A DNA stretch of 57,898 bases from an uncultured Prevotella sp. (GTDB lineage Bacteria > Bacteroidota > Bacteroidia > Bacteroidales > Bacteroidaceae), in assembly GCA_905235835.1 (NCBI GenBank), contig CAJONQ010000008.1, forward strand, positions 1 to 57,898. Direction: 5' to 3'. The notes under the pieces are model-generated. The model did not search any database. It was not told where the DNA came from and worked only from the letters and a program-made list of their open reading frames with translations. Each line of letters begins with the position of its first letter. Positions within the stretch are counted from its first letter, which is position 1. Made by a program: the position numbers and the translations under genes. Shown piece after piece: positions 9,533-18,412 of the stretch.

Positions 9533-10495
9533 ATGAAAAGTTTTATTAATGTAGAAGACATAGGACCTCTGGAGAAAGCACTCGCTGAGGCACAAGAGAT
9601 TAAGAACGACCGTTTTAAGTATCAGCACCTGGGTAAGAACAAGACCCTGATGATGATTTTCTTCAATAACTCCCTGCGTACCCGTCTGTCCACCCAGAAG
9701 GCAGCAATGAACCTAGGGATGAATGTCATTGTACTGGATGTCAATGCAGGAGCATGGAAGTTAGAGACGGAACGTGGTGTCATCATGGATGGTGACAAGA
9801 GCGAGCATCTGTTGGAGGCAATCCCTGTCATGGGCTGTTATTGTGACATGATTGGTGTCCGTTCCTTTGCCGGACTGACCGACCGTGAGTACGACTATGC
9901 GGAGACTGTCTTGAACCAGTTTATCAAATATAGCGGCAAGCCCGTCTTCGCCATGGAGACGGCGACCGTACACCCCCTTCAGGCATTTGCTGATCTTATT
10001 ACGATTGAGGAATACAAAGCCGTAAAGCGCCCAAAGGTCGTCCTCACATGGGCTCCTCACTGTCGTGCCTTACCACAGGCAGTTCCCAACTCTTTCGCCC
10101 AGTGGATGAATGCTGCTGACGTAGACTTTGTCATCACTCACCCAGAGGGATATGAGTTGGATCCTCAATTCGTAGGCAATGCCCGTATAGAGTACGACCA
10201 GAAGAAAGTCTTCGAAGGAGCCGACTTCATCTACGCCAAGAACTGGAGTAACCCTGGTGTGACGAATCCTGCCGACTACGGTAAGATTACTTCCAAAGAC
10301 ATGTCTTGGACTGTTGACACTGAGCATATGTCTTGGACGAACAATGGCAAGTTCATGCACTGTCTTCCCGTTCGTCGTGGGCTGATTGTCACAGATGATG
10401 TCATTGAGAGTGCCAATAGTATTGTCATCCCAGAGGCTGCAAATCGCGAGATCAGTTGCTCTGTGGTTATTAAAAGAATGTTAGAGGCATTATGA
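9533..10495 (+). CDS. argF': N-succinylornithine carbamoyltransferase (ArgF'-type)
   Basis: Transfers carbamoyl from carbamoyl phosphate to N-acylornithine. I use the ATG at 9533 (320 residues, the family length); the longer frame from 9329 only reads through proA. The carbamoyl-phosphate loop is NNSLRTRLSTQ (residues 45-55) instead of the STRTR of ordinary enzymes. TVHPLQAFADL and LPVRRGLIVTDD complete the active site and mark the AOTCase/SOTCase branch. By my count residue 90 is serine, in GDKSEHLL. From memory, this is the specificity position: proline in the Bacteroides SOTCase and glutamate in the acetylornithine enzyme. Serine should still favour the succinyl substrate. Confidence 0.93.
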   Translation: MKSFINVEDIGPLEKALAEAQEIKNDRFKYQHLGKNKTLMMIFFNNSLRTRLSTQKAAMNLGMNVIVLDVNAGAWKLETERGVIMDGDKSEHLLEAIPVMGCYCDMIGVRSFAGLTDREYDYAETVLNQFIKYSGKPVFAMETATVHPLQAFADLITIEEYKAVKRPKVVLTWAPHCRALPQAVPNSFAQWMNAADVDFVITHPEGYELDPQFVGNARIEYDQKKVFEGADFIYAKNWSNPGVTNPADYGKITSKDMSWTVDTEHMSWTNNGKFMHCLPVRRGLIVTDDVIESANSIVIPEAANREISCSVVIKRMLEAL

Positions 10496-11529
10496 TATCC
10501 TTTGAATGCGACTATAACAACGGGGCACACCCGAAAGTACTGGAGAACCTGATTAAGTATAATGGAGCAAAACCGACTCCCTATGGTTTCGACGAGTTCT
10601 GCGATCGTGCAAAAGACCGCATTCGTGAAGCTTGTGGCATGCCTGACGCCCAGATTTTCTTCCTGACAGGAGGAACCCAAACAAATGCCACCACCATTGA
10701 CTCCATGCTTTACCAATACGAGGGTGTGATTTGTGTGGAGACAGGACATATTAATGTTCACGAAGCTGGCGCTGTGGAGTTCACCGAGCATAAGATCATC
10801 ACTCTACAGGGTAATAACGGCAAGATGAATCCTAAAGTACTTGACAAATACTTGGACGACTTCATGCATGACGGCAACAATGCCCATGCGGTATTCCCTG
10901 GTTTGGTGTACATTACCTTCCCTACCGAGTTAGGTACCATCTACACAGCCAAAGAACTCAACGATATCTATCAGGTATGTCAGCATTATGAGATTCCGCT
11001 ATATATTGATGGTGCTCGTTTGGGATATGGACTCATGGCTGAAGGGAACGATATCACTCTGCCCTATCTAGCCCGTCATTGTGATGTCTTTTATATTGGC
11101 GGAACGAAGATAGGAGCTCTCTGCGGTGAGGCAGTCGTATTCACTAACCGCCGTGCCCATAAGCATTTCTTCTCCATCCAGAAGCAGCATGGAGCGGTTA
11201 TCGCTAAAGGTGCCCTTATCGGCTTGCAGTTTGAGGCATTATTTAGAGACGATCTCTATTTCGACCTCTCCCGTCATGCTATTGAGATGGCGATGAGGAT
11301 GAAAGAGATTTTCCAGAAAAAAGGTTATGAGTTCTTCATTGACTCTCCCACCAACCAGCAGTTCGTCATCCTGCCCGATGCCTTGGTGGAGCAACTCTCC
11401 AAGGTCATGGAGTTCACGCATTGGGGACAAGCCCCTGCTCATCGTACCATCTGCCGTTTCGTCACCAGCTGGGCGACAACAGAGGAGGAGCTGGAAGAAT
11501 TAGAAAGAATCTTAGATCATGCGCAGTAA
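10492..11529 (+). CDS. Low-specificity threonine aldolase-type PLP lyase
   Basis: A 345-residue fold-type I PLP enzyme of the beta-eliminating lyase/threonine aldolase family, cleaving threonine (or allo-threonine) to glycine and acetaldehyde. Visible motifs are FLTGGTQTNATTID (cofactor binding), LYIDGARLGYGL (Asp that contacts the PLP nitrogen) and YIGGTKIGALCGEA with the Schiff-base lysine. It overlaps the carbamoyltransferase by 4 bases (ATGA), and the next gene starts 11 bases inside its end. The exact amino-acid substrate is inferred from the family. Confidence 0.9.
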   Translation: MISFECDYNNGAHPKVLENLIKYNGAKPTPYGFDEFCDRAKDRIREACGMPDAQIFFLTGGTQTNATTIDSMLYQYEGVICVETGHINVHEAGAVEFTEHKIITLQGNNGKMNPKVLDKYLDDFMHDGNNAHAVFPGLVYITFPTELGTIYTAKELNDIYQVCQHYEIPLYIDGARLGYGLMAEGNDITLPYLARHCDVFYIGGTKIGALCGEAVVFTNRRAHKHFFSIQKQHGAVIAKGALIGLQFEALFRDDLYFDLSRHAIEMAMRMKEIFQKKGYEFFIDSPTNQQFVILPDALVEQLSKVMEFTHWGQAPAHRTICRFVTSWATTEEELEELERILDHAQ

Positions 11530-13033
11530 ACTATCTGCCATACACTACCGACTCATGACAGCTCTACTATGGGCTGTCACGTGTTTTGTGTTCTTCCAAA
11601 GATACTACCCCTATCATTTCTTTTATAAGGAACAGAACCAATTGTTCCTTTGGACTGGCGAATACCTTTCCACCTATTTCAACCAACCTGCATGGCTAGC
11701 CTGTATGGTGGGAGATTTTCTGACACAGTTCTATTATTACCTGTATGCCGGAAGTTCCATTTTGACTATCTCCCTTCTTTTAATGATGGGAATACTCTAT
11801 GGTGCATTACGTCAAATCCGCTTAAGGAAAGGATGGGCATTCTGTATTGCTATTATCCTTACAACATTAGAGGCTATCTGCCATTTGAGATATGACTTCA
11901 GATTAAGTTCCACCTATGCCATAATTGGTGCTACTCTTCTCTTCTGCTGCACCCCTAAGAAGAATTTTTGGATAGCGCTTTTCGCTCCACTCACCTACTG
12001 GTTGTTTGGCTATGGTGTGTGGCTTTACCTCATACTCTCCACTGTCAAGAATTGGAAGTGGGCGGTGCCCGTTTGTGTCGTCATGCTTGGTTGCGTCTAT
12101 TATTTGAAAGACACCTACTTGTTGCCTACGGAACAACTCTATACCTATCCTGGCATCGGCAAGCTGACAACACCTAACTGGTATTTAGAGAAATTATTCC
12201 AAGTAGATGATGAATATTACTTTGGTAATTGGAATAAGGTTGTTAAATTGGTGGAAGAAGAGGAAAGTCCTTCCCCTGAGATGCTATTCTTCTATAATCT
12301 GGTAAAGGCACAACAAGGTCAACTTCCTGAAGTACTTCTCCATTATCAGCCCAACGTCTTAGGAACTTTTTACAAGATTGGTCCTGACACTCCTTTGCTG
12401 ACCATCAAGAATATGAATGAGCTTTATTATGCGTTGGGAGACATGACCTTCTGTGAGCGAGCCGCCTTGATGGCATGTGTGTTCTCTCCTAACAATCGCA
12501 ACAACCGTATGATTAAGCGATTGGCAGAGTGCGGTCTTATCAAAGGAGATACGGCTGCTAGCCAGAAGTATTTAGGACTCCTTCAGCATTCTTTCGTATG
12601 GCGCAACTGGGCTAAGAACGCAGAGAGGTCTAAGTTTTACCCCGAGAAAGCCCGCTTTATGAATCAGCAGGACACCATCAGTGTATCAGACAATACTCAT
12701 TTTATCATGATGCAACTGCTCGACTCAAACCCCAGGAACGAGGTGGCTCTCGACTACATTCTTTGCAGTACACTTCTTCTGAAAGACGTGAAGAGTTTCA
12801 AGCGAGACTATGATCGCTACTGTACAGAGCATCCCCGTATAAGGAAACTCTATCAAGAGGCACTTTGTATCTGGCTTGCCGCCTCTGATGCACCTCAGGA
12901 AGACTGGCAACAGTATATCAAAGATACAAGTGTCATACAACGGTTCATGCAATACAACCAACAACGTGGTAGTGTTCTGTTTAAGGACACCTACTGGTAC
13001 TATTATGACAAAGGAAAGGCACCTCAGATATGA
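11519..13033 (+). CDS. Polytopic membrane protein with helical C-terminal half, copy 1 (DUF6057-like)
   Basis: A 504-residue protein. The first about 200 residues carry roughly six hydrophobic helices. The second half is soluble, alpha-helical and resembles short TPR-like repeats (ALMACVFSPNNRNNRMIKRLAECGLI). A conserved signature near the N-terminus, KEQNQLFLWTGEYL then GDFLTQFYYY, recurs in the copies at 16000 and 19885. It is coupled by an ATGA overlap to a PD40 lipoprotein with a CxxCH motif, as are the other two copies. I recognise the family only as one I would label DUF6057; its function is unknown. It overlaps the threonine aldolase gene by 11 bases. Confidence 0.85.
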   Translation: MRSKLSAIHYRLMTALLWAVTCFVFFQRYYPYHFFYKEQNQLFLWTGEYLSTYFNQPAWLACMVGDFLTQFYYYLYAGSSILTISLLLMMGILYGALRQIRLRKGWAFCIAIILTTLEAICHLRYDFRLSSTYAIIGATLLFCCTPKKNFWIALFAPLTYWLFGYGVWLYLILSTVKNWKWAVPVCVVMLGCVYYLKDTYLLPTEQLYTYPGIGKLTTPNWYLEKLFQVDDEYYFGNWNKVVKLVEEEESPSPEMLFFYNLVKAQQGQLPEVLLHYQPNVLGTFYKIGPDTPLLTIKNMNELYYALGDMTFCERAALMACVFSPNNRNNRMIKRLAECGLIKGDTAASQKYLGLLQHSFVWRNWAKNAERSKFYPEKARFMNQQDTISVSDNTHFIMMQLLDSNPRNEVALDYILCSTLLLKDVKSFKRDYDRYCTEHPRIRKLYQEALCIWLAASDAPQEDWQQYIKDTSVIQRFMQYNQQRGSVLFKDTYWYYYDKGKAPQI

Positions 13034-14478
13034 AATTCCTACACATCCTATTCTCTATCATCATCCTACAGGTACTGCTATCCTGCACTCCCACCCCTTC
13101 GGATGTCAGCAAGAGTGAGGCTTTGCCCCCTATCTATCCTGACTACACCGATGTGACGATTCCTGTCAATATCGCTCCATTGAACTTTCTCGTAAGGGAC
13201 AATATCGAGGCAATACAAGTAACTGCTGGCACGATTACTGTCAATGCGAGAGGGAATGAGGTGGTTTTCGATGAGGAAGACTGGCGTGAGTTATTAGAGG
13301 CAAATGAGAGGATCAAGGTCACAGTAACCACCTTAAAAGACGGGAAATGGACTGAATACCGTTCATTCCACTGGCTGGTTGTCAAAGATAAAGTTGACGC
13401 ATACCTCACCTACCGTCTTATTGAGCCTGACTATGAGGTATGGAACAACCTGCAAATCAAGCAACGTTGTGTGGAGAACTTCGATGAGAAAGCCTTATGT
13501 GACTACCGCCTCGCCAACAACCAGTGTATGAACTGTCATGCGACGGGCAGTCAAGACCCCAACCTCTCTATGATGTATGTCCGTGGTCCACATGGTGGCG
13601 CTATTCTTAACCAGAACGGAAAGTTGCGCAAACTTGCCATCAAAACCAAGGATATGATTAGTGGTTCTGTGTATTATGGTTTCTCCCCGACGGGACGTTA
13701 CATCACCTTTTCCACTAACATCATCATCCCTGCATTCCATAGTAAGGCAAGCAAGCGTTTGGAGGTGTATGACTCTAAGTCGGATGTCTATGTCGCAGAC
13801 TTGCAGGAGAATCGTATCATCCGCTCTCCTTTGTTAAGTGACAGTCTTGCCTTTGAGACTTTCCCCACTTTCTCTCCTGACGGTAAATACATCTATTACT
13901 GTGCTGCCCAGCATGTGCAACTGCCACAAGAGTTAAAACAACTTCAATATGCCTTGGTACGCATCCCCTTTGACGAGAAGACTGGAATGATTGGTAATCA
14001 GGTGGACACCGTCTACTCTGCTGCGAACCCGTCGCAGCAAAAAAAACACTCTGTTTGTCATCCCCGTATCTCTCCTGATGGCAGATATCTGGTTTATACT
14101 ATTGCCGATTATGGTACATTCCCCATCTGGCATCAGGAGTCTGACCTGCAGATGATGGACTTACAGACTGGGCATATCGATACGATGGCGGTTGTCAACA
14201 GTACACGCAGTGACACCTATCACTCATGGTCCAGCAACTCGCGTTGGTTGGTGTTTGCCTCCAAACGTGACAATGGTCTCTATGGCAAGCCCTATTTCTG
14301 CTATATCGACCGCAATGGAAAACCACACAAACCATTTGTCTTACCACAGCAATCACCTTCGTTCTATGACCAGACATTGAAATCGTTTAATGCACCAGAG
14401 TTCTCAAAGGGTGACATTCCCTTTGACGCTGTGGATGTAGAGCAGCTACTAAAACAGGAGGCAGAACCTTTCCATTAG
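13030..14478 (+). CDS. PD40 beta-propeller lipoprotein with CxxCH motif, copy 1
   Basis: A 482-residue exported lipoprotein: signal peptide with lipobox VLLSC (Cys19), then the family signature PIYPDYTDVTIPVNIAPLNF. An N-terminal domain runs to about residue 130 and is followed by a single heme-c type motif CMNCH at residues 166-170. The rest is WD40-like PD40 repeats (FSPDGKYIYYC, ISPDGRYLVYT, SSNSRWLVFASKRDNG). CxxCH followed by a propeller suggests a periplasmic or surface redox or sensing role, but covalent heme is not proven. It is translationally coupled to the membrane protein before it. Its stop codon lies inside a perfect hairpin. Confidence 0.85.
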   Translation: MKFLHILFSIIILQVLLSCTPTPSDVSKSEALPPIYPDYTDVTIPVNIAPLNFLVRDNIEAIQVTAGTITVNARGNEVVFDEEDWRELLEANERIKVTVTTLKDGKWTEYRSFHWLVVKDKVDAYLTYRLIEPDYEVWNNLQIKQRCVENFDEKALCDYRLANNQCMNCHATGSQDPNLSMMYVRGPHGGAILNQNGKLRKLAIKTKDMISGSVYYGFSPTGRYITFSTNIIIPAFHSKASKRLEVYDSKSDVYVADLQENRIIRSPLLSDSLAFETFPTFSPDGKYIYYCAAQHVQLPQELKQLQYALVRIPFDEKTGMIGNQVDTVYSAANPSQQKKHSVCHPRISPDGRYLVYTIADYGTFPIWHQESDLQMMDLQTGHIDTMAVVNSTRSDTYHSWSSNSRWLVFASKRDNGLYGKPYFCYIDRNGKPHKPFVLPQQSPSFYDQTLKSFNAPEFSKGDIPFDAVDVEQLLKQEAEPFH

Positions 14479-14487
14479 GTTCTGCCT
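14459..14487. terminator. Hairpin over the stop codon of PD40 copy 1
   Basis: AGGCAGAACCT and AGGTTCTGCCT form a perfect 11-base-pair stem with a 7-base loop that contains the first base of the TAG stop. With the hairpin at 14499 it ends two converging operons. No long T-run follows, so its action as a terminator is inferred. Confidence 0.6.
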
Positions 14488-14498
14488 CTGTTCACTAT

Positions 14499-14529
14499 AA
14501 GGCACTCTCCCGAATTGGGAGGGTGCCTT
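14499..14529. terminator. Bidirectional hairpin between converging operons
   Basis: A roughly 13-base-pair stem: AAGGCAC-T-CTCCC pairs with GGGAG-G-GTGCCTT around a GAATT loop, followed by ATTTTA on the plus strand. It also overlaps the stop codon (14528-14530) of the minus-strand PD40 copy 2, so it probably terminates both operons. Confidence 0.75.
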
Positions 14530-16003
14530 ATTTTACCTTCGTATCCACTCGCTTATCACTCATCACCTCAGAGGATGCCTCACGAGCCTTAAAGTCTACC
14601 TTTCGTTTTGTGAAATCTGGTGCATTAAAGGAGTAGACACTCTCATCATAATACTCCTTCGGGCATCGTTGTGGTAACATAAACGGTTTCGTGAACTGTC
14701 CTTTGTCATCGACAGAGGCGAAGTAAAGACGGGAATAGAGTCCGTCATCCCTGCGACTGGTGAACACAATCCAATGGGAATTGACGTTCCAGTTATGATA
14801 ACTGTCTGCCCTCGGACTGTTAATCTCCCTCAGAGGACGAGCCTCGCCTGTCTTCAAGTCCAGCAGCCACTGCTCACTCTCTTCATGCCAGATAGAGAAA
14901 TAGCCATAGTCTATTAAGGTAAAGAGAATGTACTTTCCATCATAGGAAGGACGAGGCCATGTCACACTCTTTCCCATGGCGACAGCATTAAACAAGGTAT
15001 CCACATGGTCACCAAACGTACCTTTCTCTGGGTCAAAAGCAATCTTACAAAGGTTATATTTCTCGTCTTTATAGAGGGTTTGATCCTCCCGTTGCTTACT
15101 GGTGATATAATACAATGTTTTCCCATCAGGAGAGAACACTGGAGAATTCTCCGCCCAGTCTGCCGTCTTCAACAACGAGTCTTCCAGAATCTCATGAGTA
15201 GCAGGATGATAGACAAACACATCAGAAGAGAGGTCTTTCACCTCAATACGCTCATGCTGTACAATATGATATGCCTGACGTGTCTGGTTGGTGGAGAATG
15301 CACAATACTTACCACTGGGGTGCCAATAGGGATACACCATAGAACCACCCAACAAGTCATTCTTTGCCTTTAGCCATTCCCTCTTACCATCTATCTGTAT
15401 CATCGTAGCACCATGATCGCCACGAACATGAAACACAAAACGACTGGGATCTGTACGGTTAGACATGTGACAGTTCAGGCACTGTCCAGGAACATGACGG
15501 TTATCAAAGAAAGCCGTCTCGTCGAAGTTAGATAAATCTCGCTGATAGAGTCCCATGTGACTATATACCTCATAACCTGGAGCAATTCGGCGATAGGTCA
15601 CACCCCACTCCTCCAATGCATAAGGACTCACAAATATCTTAAAGTCTTGGTATTGCAGCCATTTATCCTCCTTACGAACACAGACGGTGACAGTTAACGC
15701 ACCACCCTTGTTCTGCTCTAACAATTGATGCCACTCGTCAATGTCAAAGTCGGCAAGCTCTCCATTGACATGCAGTTCACCACCCTTGCTCCCCGTCACC
15801 CGTGCATCGACCCTGTCGATGCCTTCCCCAATGACATTGAAGTTCAGCGGAGCTATGCCTACTGGAATCGTCACCCCTATATAATCAGGATAGATTGTCG
15901 GTTGTTGTTTCACCATGACAACATCTGTAGGCTCCTGCTGGCATCCTACCAGCCCTAACAAGCCAACTATACCTACCAACCCTATCAAAAAAATCTTCCT
16001 CAT
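14528..16003 (-). CDS. PD40 beta-propeller lipoprotein with CxxCH motif, copy 2
   Basis: A 491-residue lipoprotein. I start it at 16003 (MRKIFLIG), where ATG overlaps the stop of the upstream gene as ATGA; the longer form from 16027 adds eight residues before the signal peptide. The lipobox is LVGC (Cys21) and the heme-type motif is CLNCH at 175-179. Propeller blades include WHPSGKYCAFST and FSPDGKTLYYIT. The signal peptide GIVGLLGLVG is encoded by a 9-base-period repeat. Residues 1-146 are about 84% identical to copy 3 by hand count, the rest far less. Last gene of a five-gene minus operon. Confidence 0.85.
   Translation of the reverse strand: MRKIFLIGLVGIVGLLGLVGCQQEPTDVVMVKQQPTIYPDYIGVTIPVGIAPLNFNVIGEGIDRVDARVTGSKGGELHVNGELADFDIDEWHQLLEQNKGGALTVTVCVRKEDKWLQYQDFKIFVSPYALEEWGVTYRRIAPGYEVYSHMGLYQRDLSNFDETAFFDNRHVPGQCLNCHMSNRTDPSRFVFHVRGDHGATMIQIDGKREWLKAKNDLLGGSMVYPYWHPSGKYCAFSTNQTRQAYHIVQHERIEVKDLSSDVFVYHPATHEILEDSLLKTADWAENSPVFSPDGKTLYYITSKQREDQTLYKDEKYNLCKIAFDPEKGTFGDHVDTLFNAVAMGKSVTWPRPSYDGKYILFTLIDYGYFSIWHEESEQWLLDLKTGEARPLREINSPRADSYHNWNVNSHWIVFTSRRDDGLYSRLYFASVDDKGQFTKPFMLPQRCPKEYYDESVYSFNAPDFTKRKVDFKAREASSEVMSDKRVDTKVK
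15944..15988 (-). repeat. Nonamer repeat encoding the signal peptide of PD40 copy 2
   Basis: Plus-strand units TCCTACCAG, CCCTAACAA, GCCAACTAT, ACCTACCAA, CCCTATCAA with a strict period of 9. Read on the minus strand they encode glycine/leucine/valine triplets of the signal peptide. Confidence 0.6.
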
Positions 16004-17742
16004 CTCGTACCCATAAAATAATACCATGCCGTATTCCTATATTGTTTCAATTGTGGAGCATCCTTACCTCCACTTGAATAGATATTAACGAAGTCACTGA
16101 AACGTCGCAACATCATCTCATTAACGTATCCTTGGGGGGGACGCTGGTTGCGCTGGGCATAGGCAAAGACTACTGCCTCCATACAACTACTTGGGCGATA
16201 GCCAAGGTGCAGTCCGTCCACATAAATCATATAATTCATAAACTTGTTGACATCACGGTCAAGCAACGGATAAGCCAGCAGGTACTGCAAGGCAAGACCG
16301 TTCTGCTTGTTGTGCATCAATAGCTGACCGAATATCTTATCCAACTCTTGATCACTGAACATGAAATCATCCTTGAGACGTAACTGACGCATTCTTCCAT
16401 AGACTGGATGCTCATTGATTGCCTTCTCATTTCCTAACAACGGCATGGTACGTTTTGCCCACTGACTATAACTGAGTGTCTTCTCCAACATACGGAGATA
16501 TTTACGTGCGACTTCATACTCGCCATTTACCAGATTGGTCTCTGCCAACCGCTTCACCGCACGACAACTCTTGGCGTAATTAGGGATTGCCTCCATCATC
16601 TCAAAGGCAAAGCGCTGGGCACTATTGACCAATCCTAACTGCCAATAGGCTTCACCTGTCAGCATGATAGAAGAGAAGTTACGCTCGAAAGATGGCATCA
16701 GTCCTTGTGTCCCATTCTGATAGAAATCAAAGAGACGATCACCCAACTGTCCATTCATCCCCAAGGCAAGGTTGGTGGCACATACGGTCATCGGCAAATC
16801 AGGTGTCTTTTTTTCTGCCTTGGCAATAATGGCATTCCAATTCTGACAGCGCACCAAATAGTCATACTCCATTACCTCATACTTACGAGCATCGTAGAAG
16901 GAGGGACGAAGTAACAGAAATGCACCAACGACGATGACGGTCTCCCCTATGCCCACCCATAGCGTTTTCTTAAAGGAGGGAGCCCAATCAAGGGGTACAG
17001 GTATCAGCACACATAATGCCATGGTGATGAGTATCATCCAGTAATAGACACTGACAAACCGATAGTAGTCTACTCCATAGAACAAACGGAACAGGGGATA
17101 TGGAACGAGCCAGGAACTAACCAAGACACAGGCTAAGGCATAGATGACAGCAAGGGCTCCTATCAGCAAACCTGTCCACTTCGAATCTGCTGTCTGGAAC
17201 TGGCGTATGGTAACCCATGCGGCAAACATCAGTACGACAGGACCGGCAAGCCAGTAAAGGAGAGGTACTAATAATATAATAAGGTACACGCGAAGCCGCT
17301 TCCCTAACACTTCATAAAACCACATCGTCGCCAAGGCAAGTATCAGGGCTATGGCAAACGTCAACAGCACACTCTCGTCACCTAACATCAGCCAAAGAGA
17401 CAGGACGGGTATGAAACTCAAGACATAATGTTCTCTTGCCGTCTCACTGACACTCGCCATCAACCGCCATACCAACCGTTGGATGATGACAAAGATGACA
17501 GCGAGCACTAAAGCACCCAACACATGGTTGATATAATACTGCGTCAGATACTCTCCTATACAACGGGCAAAACCGTCGGGTACGGAGAGTAATTGCATCA
17601 GGTAGTCACCATCCATCAGGAACATCTGATATTGCTCCTGATACGACAGCATTGCCGGACGGACAAGCCACCAGTATAGGAACACGACGACTCCAAACAG
17701 GAGTGACACCCCTATCTTCCAATATTTACTCAACAGGCTCAT
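16000..17742 (-). CDS. Polytopic membrane protein with helical C-terminal half, copy 2 (DUF6057-like)
   Basis: A 580-residue paralogue of the proteins at 11519 and 19885. The start at 17742 (MSLLSKYWK) aligns with the start of copy 3; an earlier ATG at 17754 would add four residues. Many hydrophobic helices fill the first about 290 residues. The signature YQEQYQMFLMDGDYLMQLL and GEYLTQYYIN is present, followed by a helical repeat half (RCQNWNAIIAKAEKK, LGLVNSAQRFAFEMM). It overlaps the DUF4369-type lipoprotein gene upstream and is coupled by ATGA to PD40 copy 2. Function unknown; the fixed pairing implies a joint complex with the PD40 lipoprotein. Confidence 0.85.
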   Translation of the reverse strand: MSLLSKYWKIGVSLLFGVVVFLYWWLVRPAMLSYQEQYQMFLMDGDYLMQLLSVPDGFARCIGEYLTQYYINHVLGALVLAVIFVIIQRLVWRLMASVSETAREHYVLSFIPVLSLWLMLGDESVLLTFAIALILALATMWFYEVLGKRLRVYLIILLVPLLYWLAGPVVLMFAAWVTIRQFQTADSKWTGLLIGALAVIYALACVLVSSWLVPYPLFRLFYGVDYYRFVSVYYWMILITMALCVLIPVPLDWAPSFKKTLWVGIGETVIVVGAFLLLRPSFYDARKYEVMEYDYLVRCQNWNAIIAKAEKKTPDLPMTVCATNLALGMNGQLGDRLFDFYQNGTQGLMPSFERNFSSIMLTGEAYWQLGLVNSAQRFAFEMMEAIPNYAKSCRAVKRLAETNLVNGEYEVARKYLRMLEKTLSYSQWAKRTMPLLGNEKAINEHPVYGRMRQLRLKDDFMFSDQELDKIFGQLLMHNKQNGLALQYLLAYPLLDRDVNKFMNYMIYVDGLHLGYRPSSCMEAVVFAYAQRNQRPPQGYVNEMMLRRFSDFVNIYSSGGKDAPQLKQYRNTAWYYFMGTR

Positions 17743-18370
17743 TCGTATCGGCATTCATCGTTACTATCTTTCCGTCAGGATATTTACGCTGGTAAGTCAA
17801 GGGGAACATTCCTTTCAGGAAACTGCCAAGGATGGTTCCTTCCATATTTGCAGCCATAGCACGACTGCGGTTCTTATAAGCGATGTGCATCTTCTGTGCC
17901 TGCTCTTTGACCTTGGCAGCCTCAATCGTGTCATTATGCTTGACTTTTGCATCCACTAATCTCATCAAAGCACCATACTCACGATGATGTCTCTCTGTCA
18001 GTTCTTTCCATACCTGCAAGGAATCATTCTGAGGGGTACCCACCGCAGAACTGATAGTGTCAATCTTTACCTGTATCTCTCCCGGCTCGGCAACGACAAT
18101 CAGTGGCTGGGTACCAAAGCGATAGTGATAATCCAGCAGAATCTTATACATCTGCATGGAGTCTGGCGTAAACTCAAACTTACCGTCTTTAATCTCCATA
18201 CTGTCAACAGTCTCCGCTGTGGCAGGACCAGAAAGGGGTACCAAGAAGATACGCTTTCCCTCATATTGTTCACCTACTACCGTACCATGAATCTGGCAGA
18301 CATTACTTTTCTGACATCCTACAAACACCATGGCTCCTATAGCCATACACACAAACAAAATCTTTCTCAT
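17726..18370 (-). CDS. DUF4369-type lipoprotein without thioredoxin domain
   Basis: A 214-residue lipoprotein with signal MRKILFVCMAIGAMVFVGC (Cys at 19). The early part, QIHGTVVGEQYEGKRIFLVPL and DSMEIKDGKFEF, looks like the DUF4369 domain that normally precedes a TlpA-like thioredoxin domain. Here no CxxC thioredoxin domain follows, only a charged helical tail. It lies between the PD40 copy 3 gene and membrane copy 2 on the same strand. Its 3' end overlaps the next gene, so it is part of the same operon and perhaps an accessory of the PD40/membrane pairs. Confidence 0.7.
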   Translation of the reverse strand: MRKILFVCMAIGAMVFVGCQKSNVCQIHGTVVGEQYEGKRIFLVPLSGPATAETVDSMEIKDGKFEFTPDSMQMYKILLDYHYRFGTQPLIVVAEPGEIQVKIDTISSAVGTPQNDSLQVWKELTERHHREYGALMRLVDAKVKHNDTIEAAKVKEQAQKMHIAYKNRSRAMAANMEGTILGSFLKGMFPLTYQRKYPDGKIVTMNADTNEPVE

Positions 18371-18389
18371 AACGTTATTATCTCCTATA

Positions 18390-18406
18390 CTGCGACCAAG
18401 TCGCAG
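18390..18406. repeat. Palindrome CTGCGAC-3-GTCGCAG, copy 1
   Basis: A perfect 7-base inverted repeat with spacer CAA in the 42-base gap between the DUF4369-type gene and PD40 copy 3. The same arms with spacer CAT occur at 42877-42893 at the end of folP. It may be an interspersed REP-like element or a transcript-stabilising hairpin. Confidence 0.6.
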
Positions 18407-18412
18407 CCCTTA

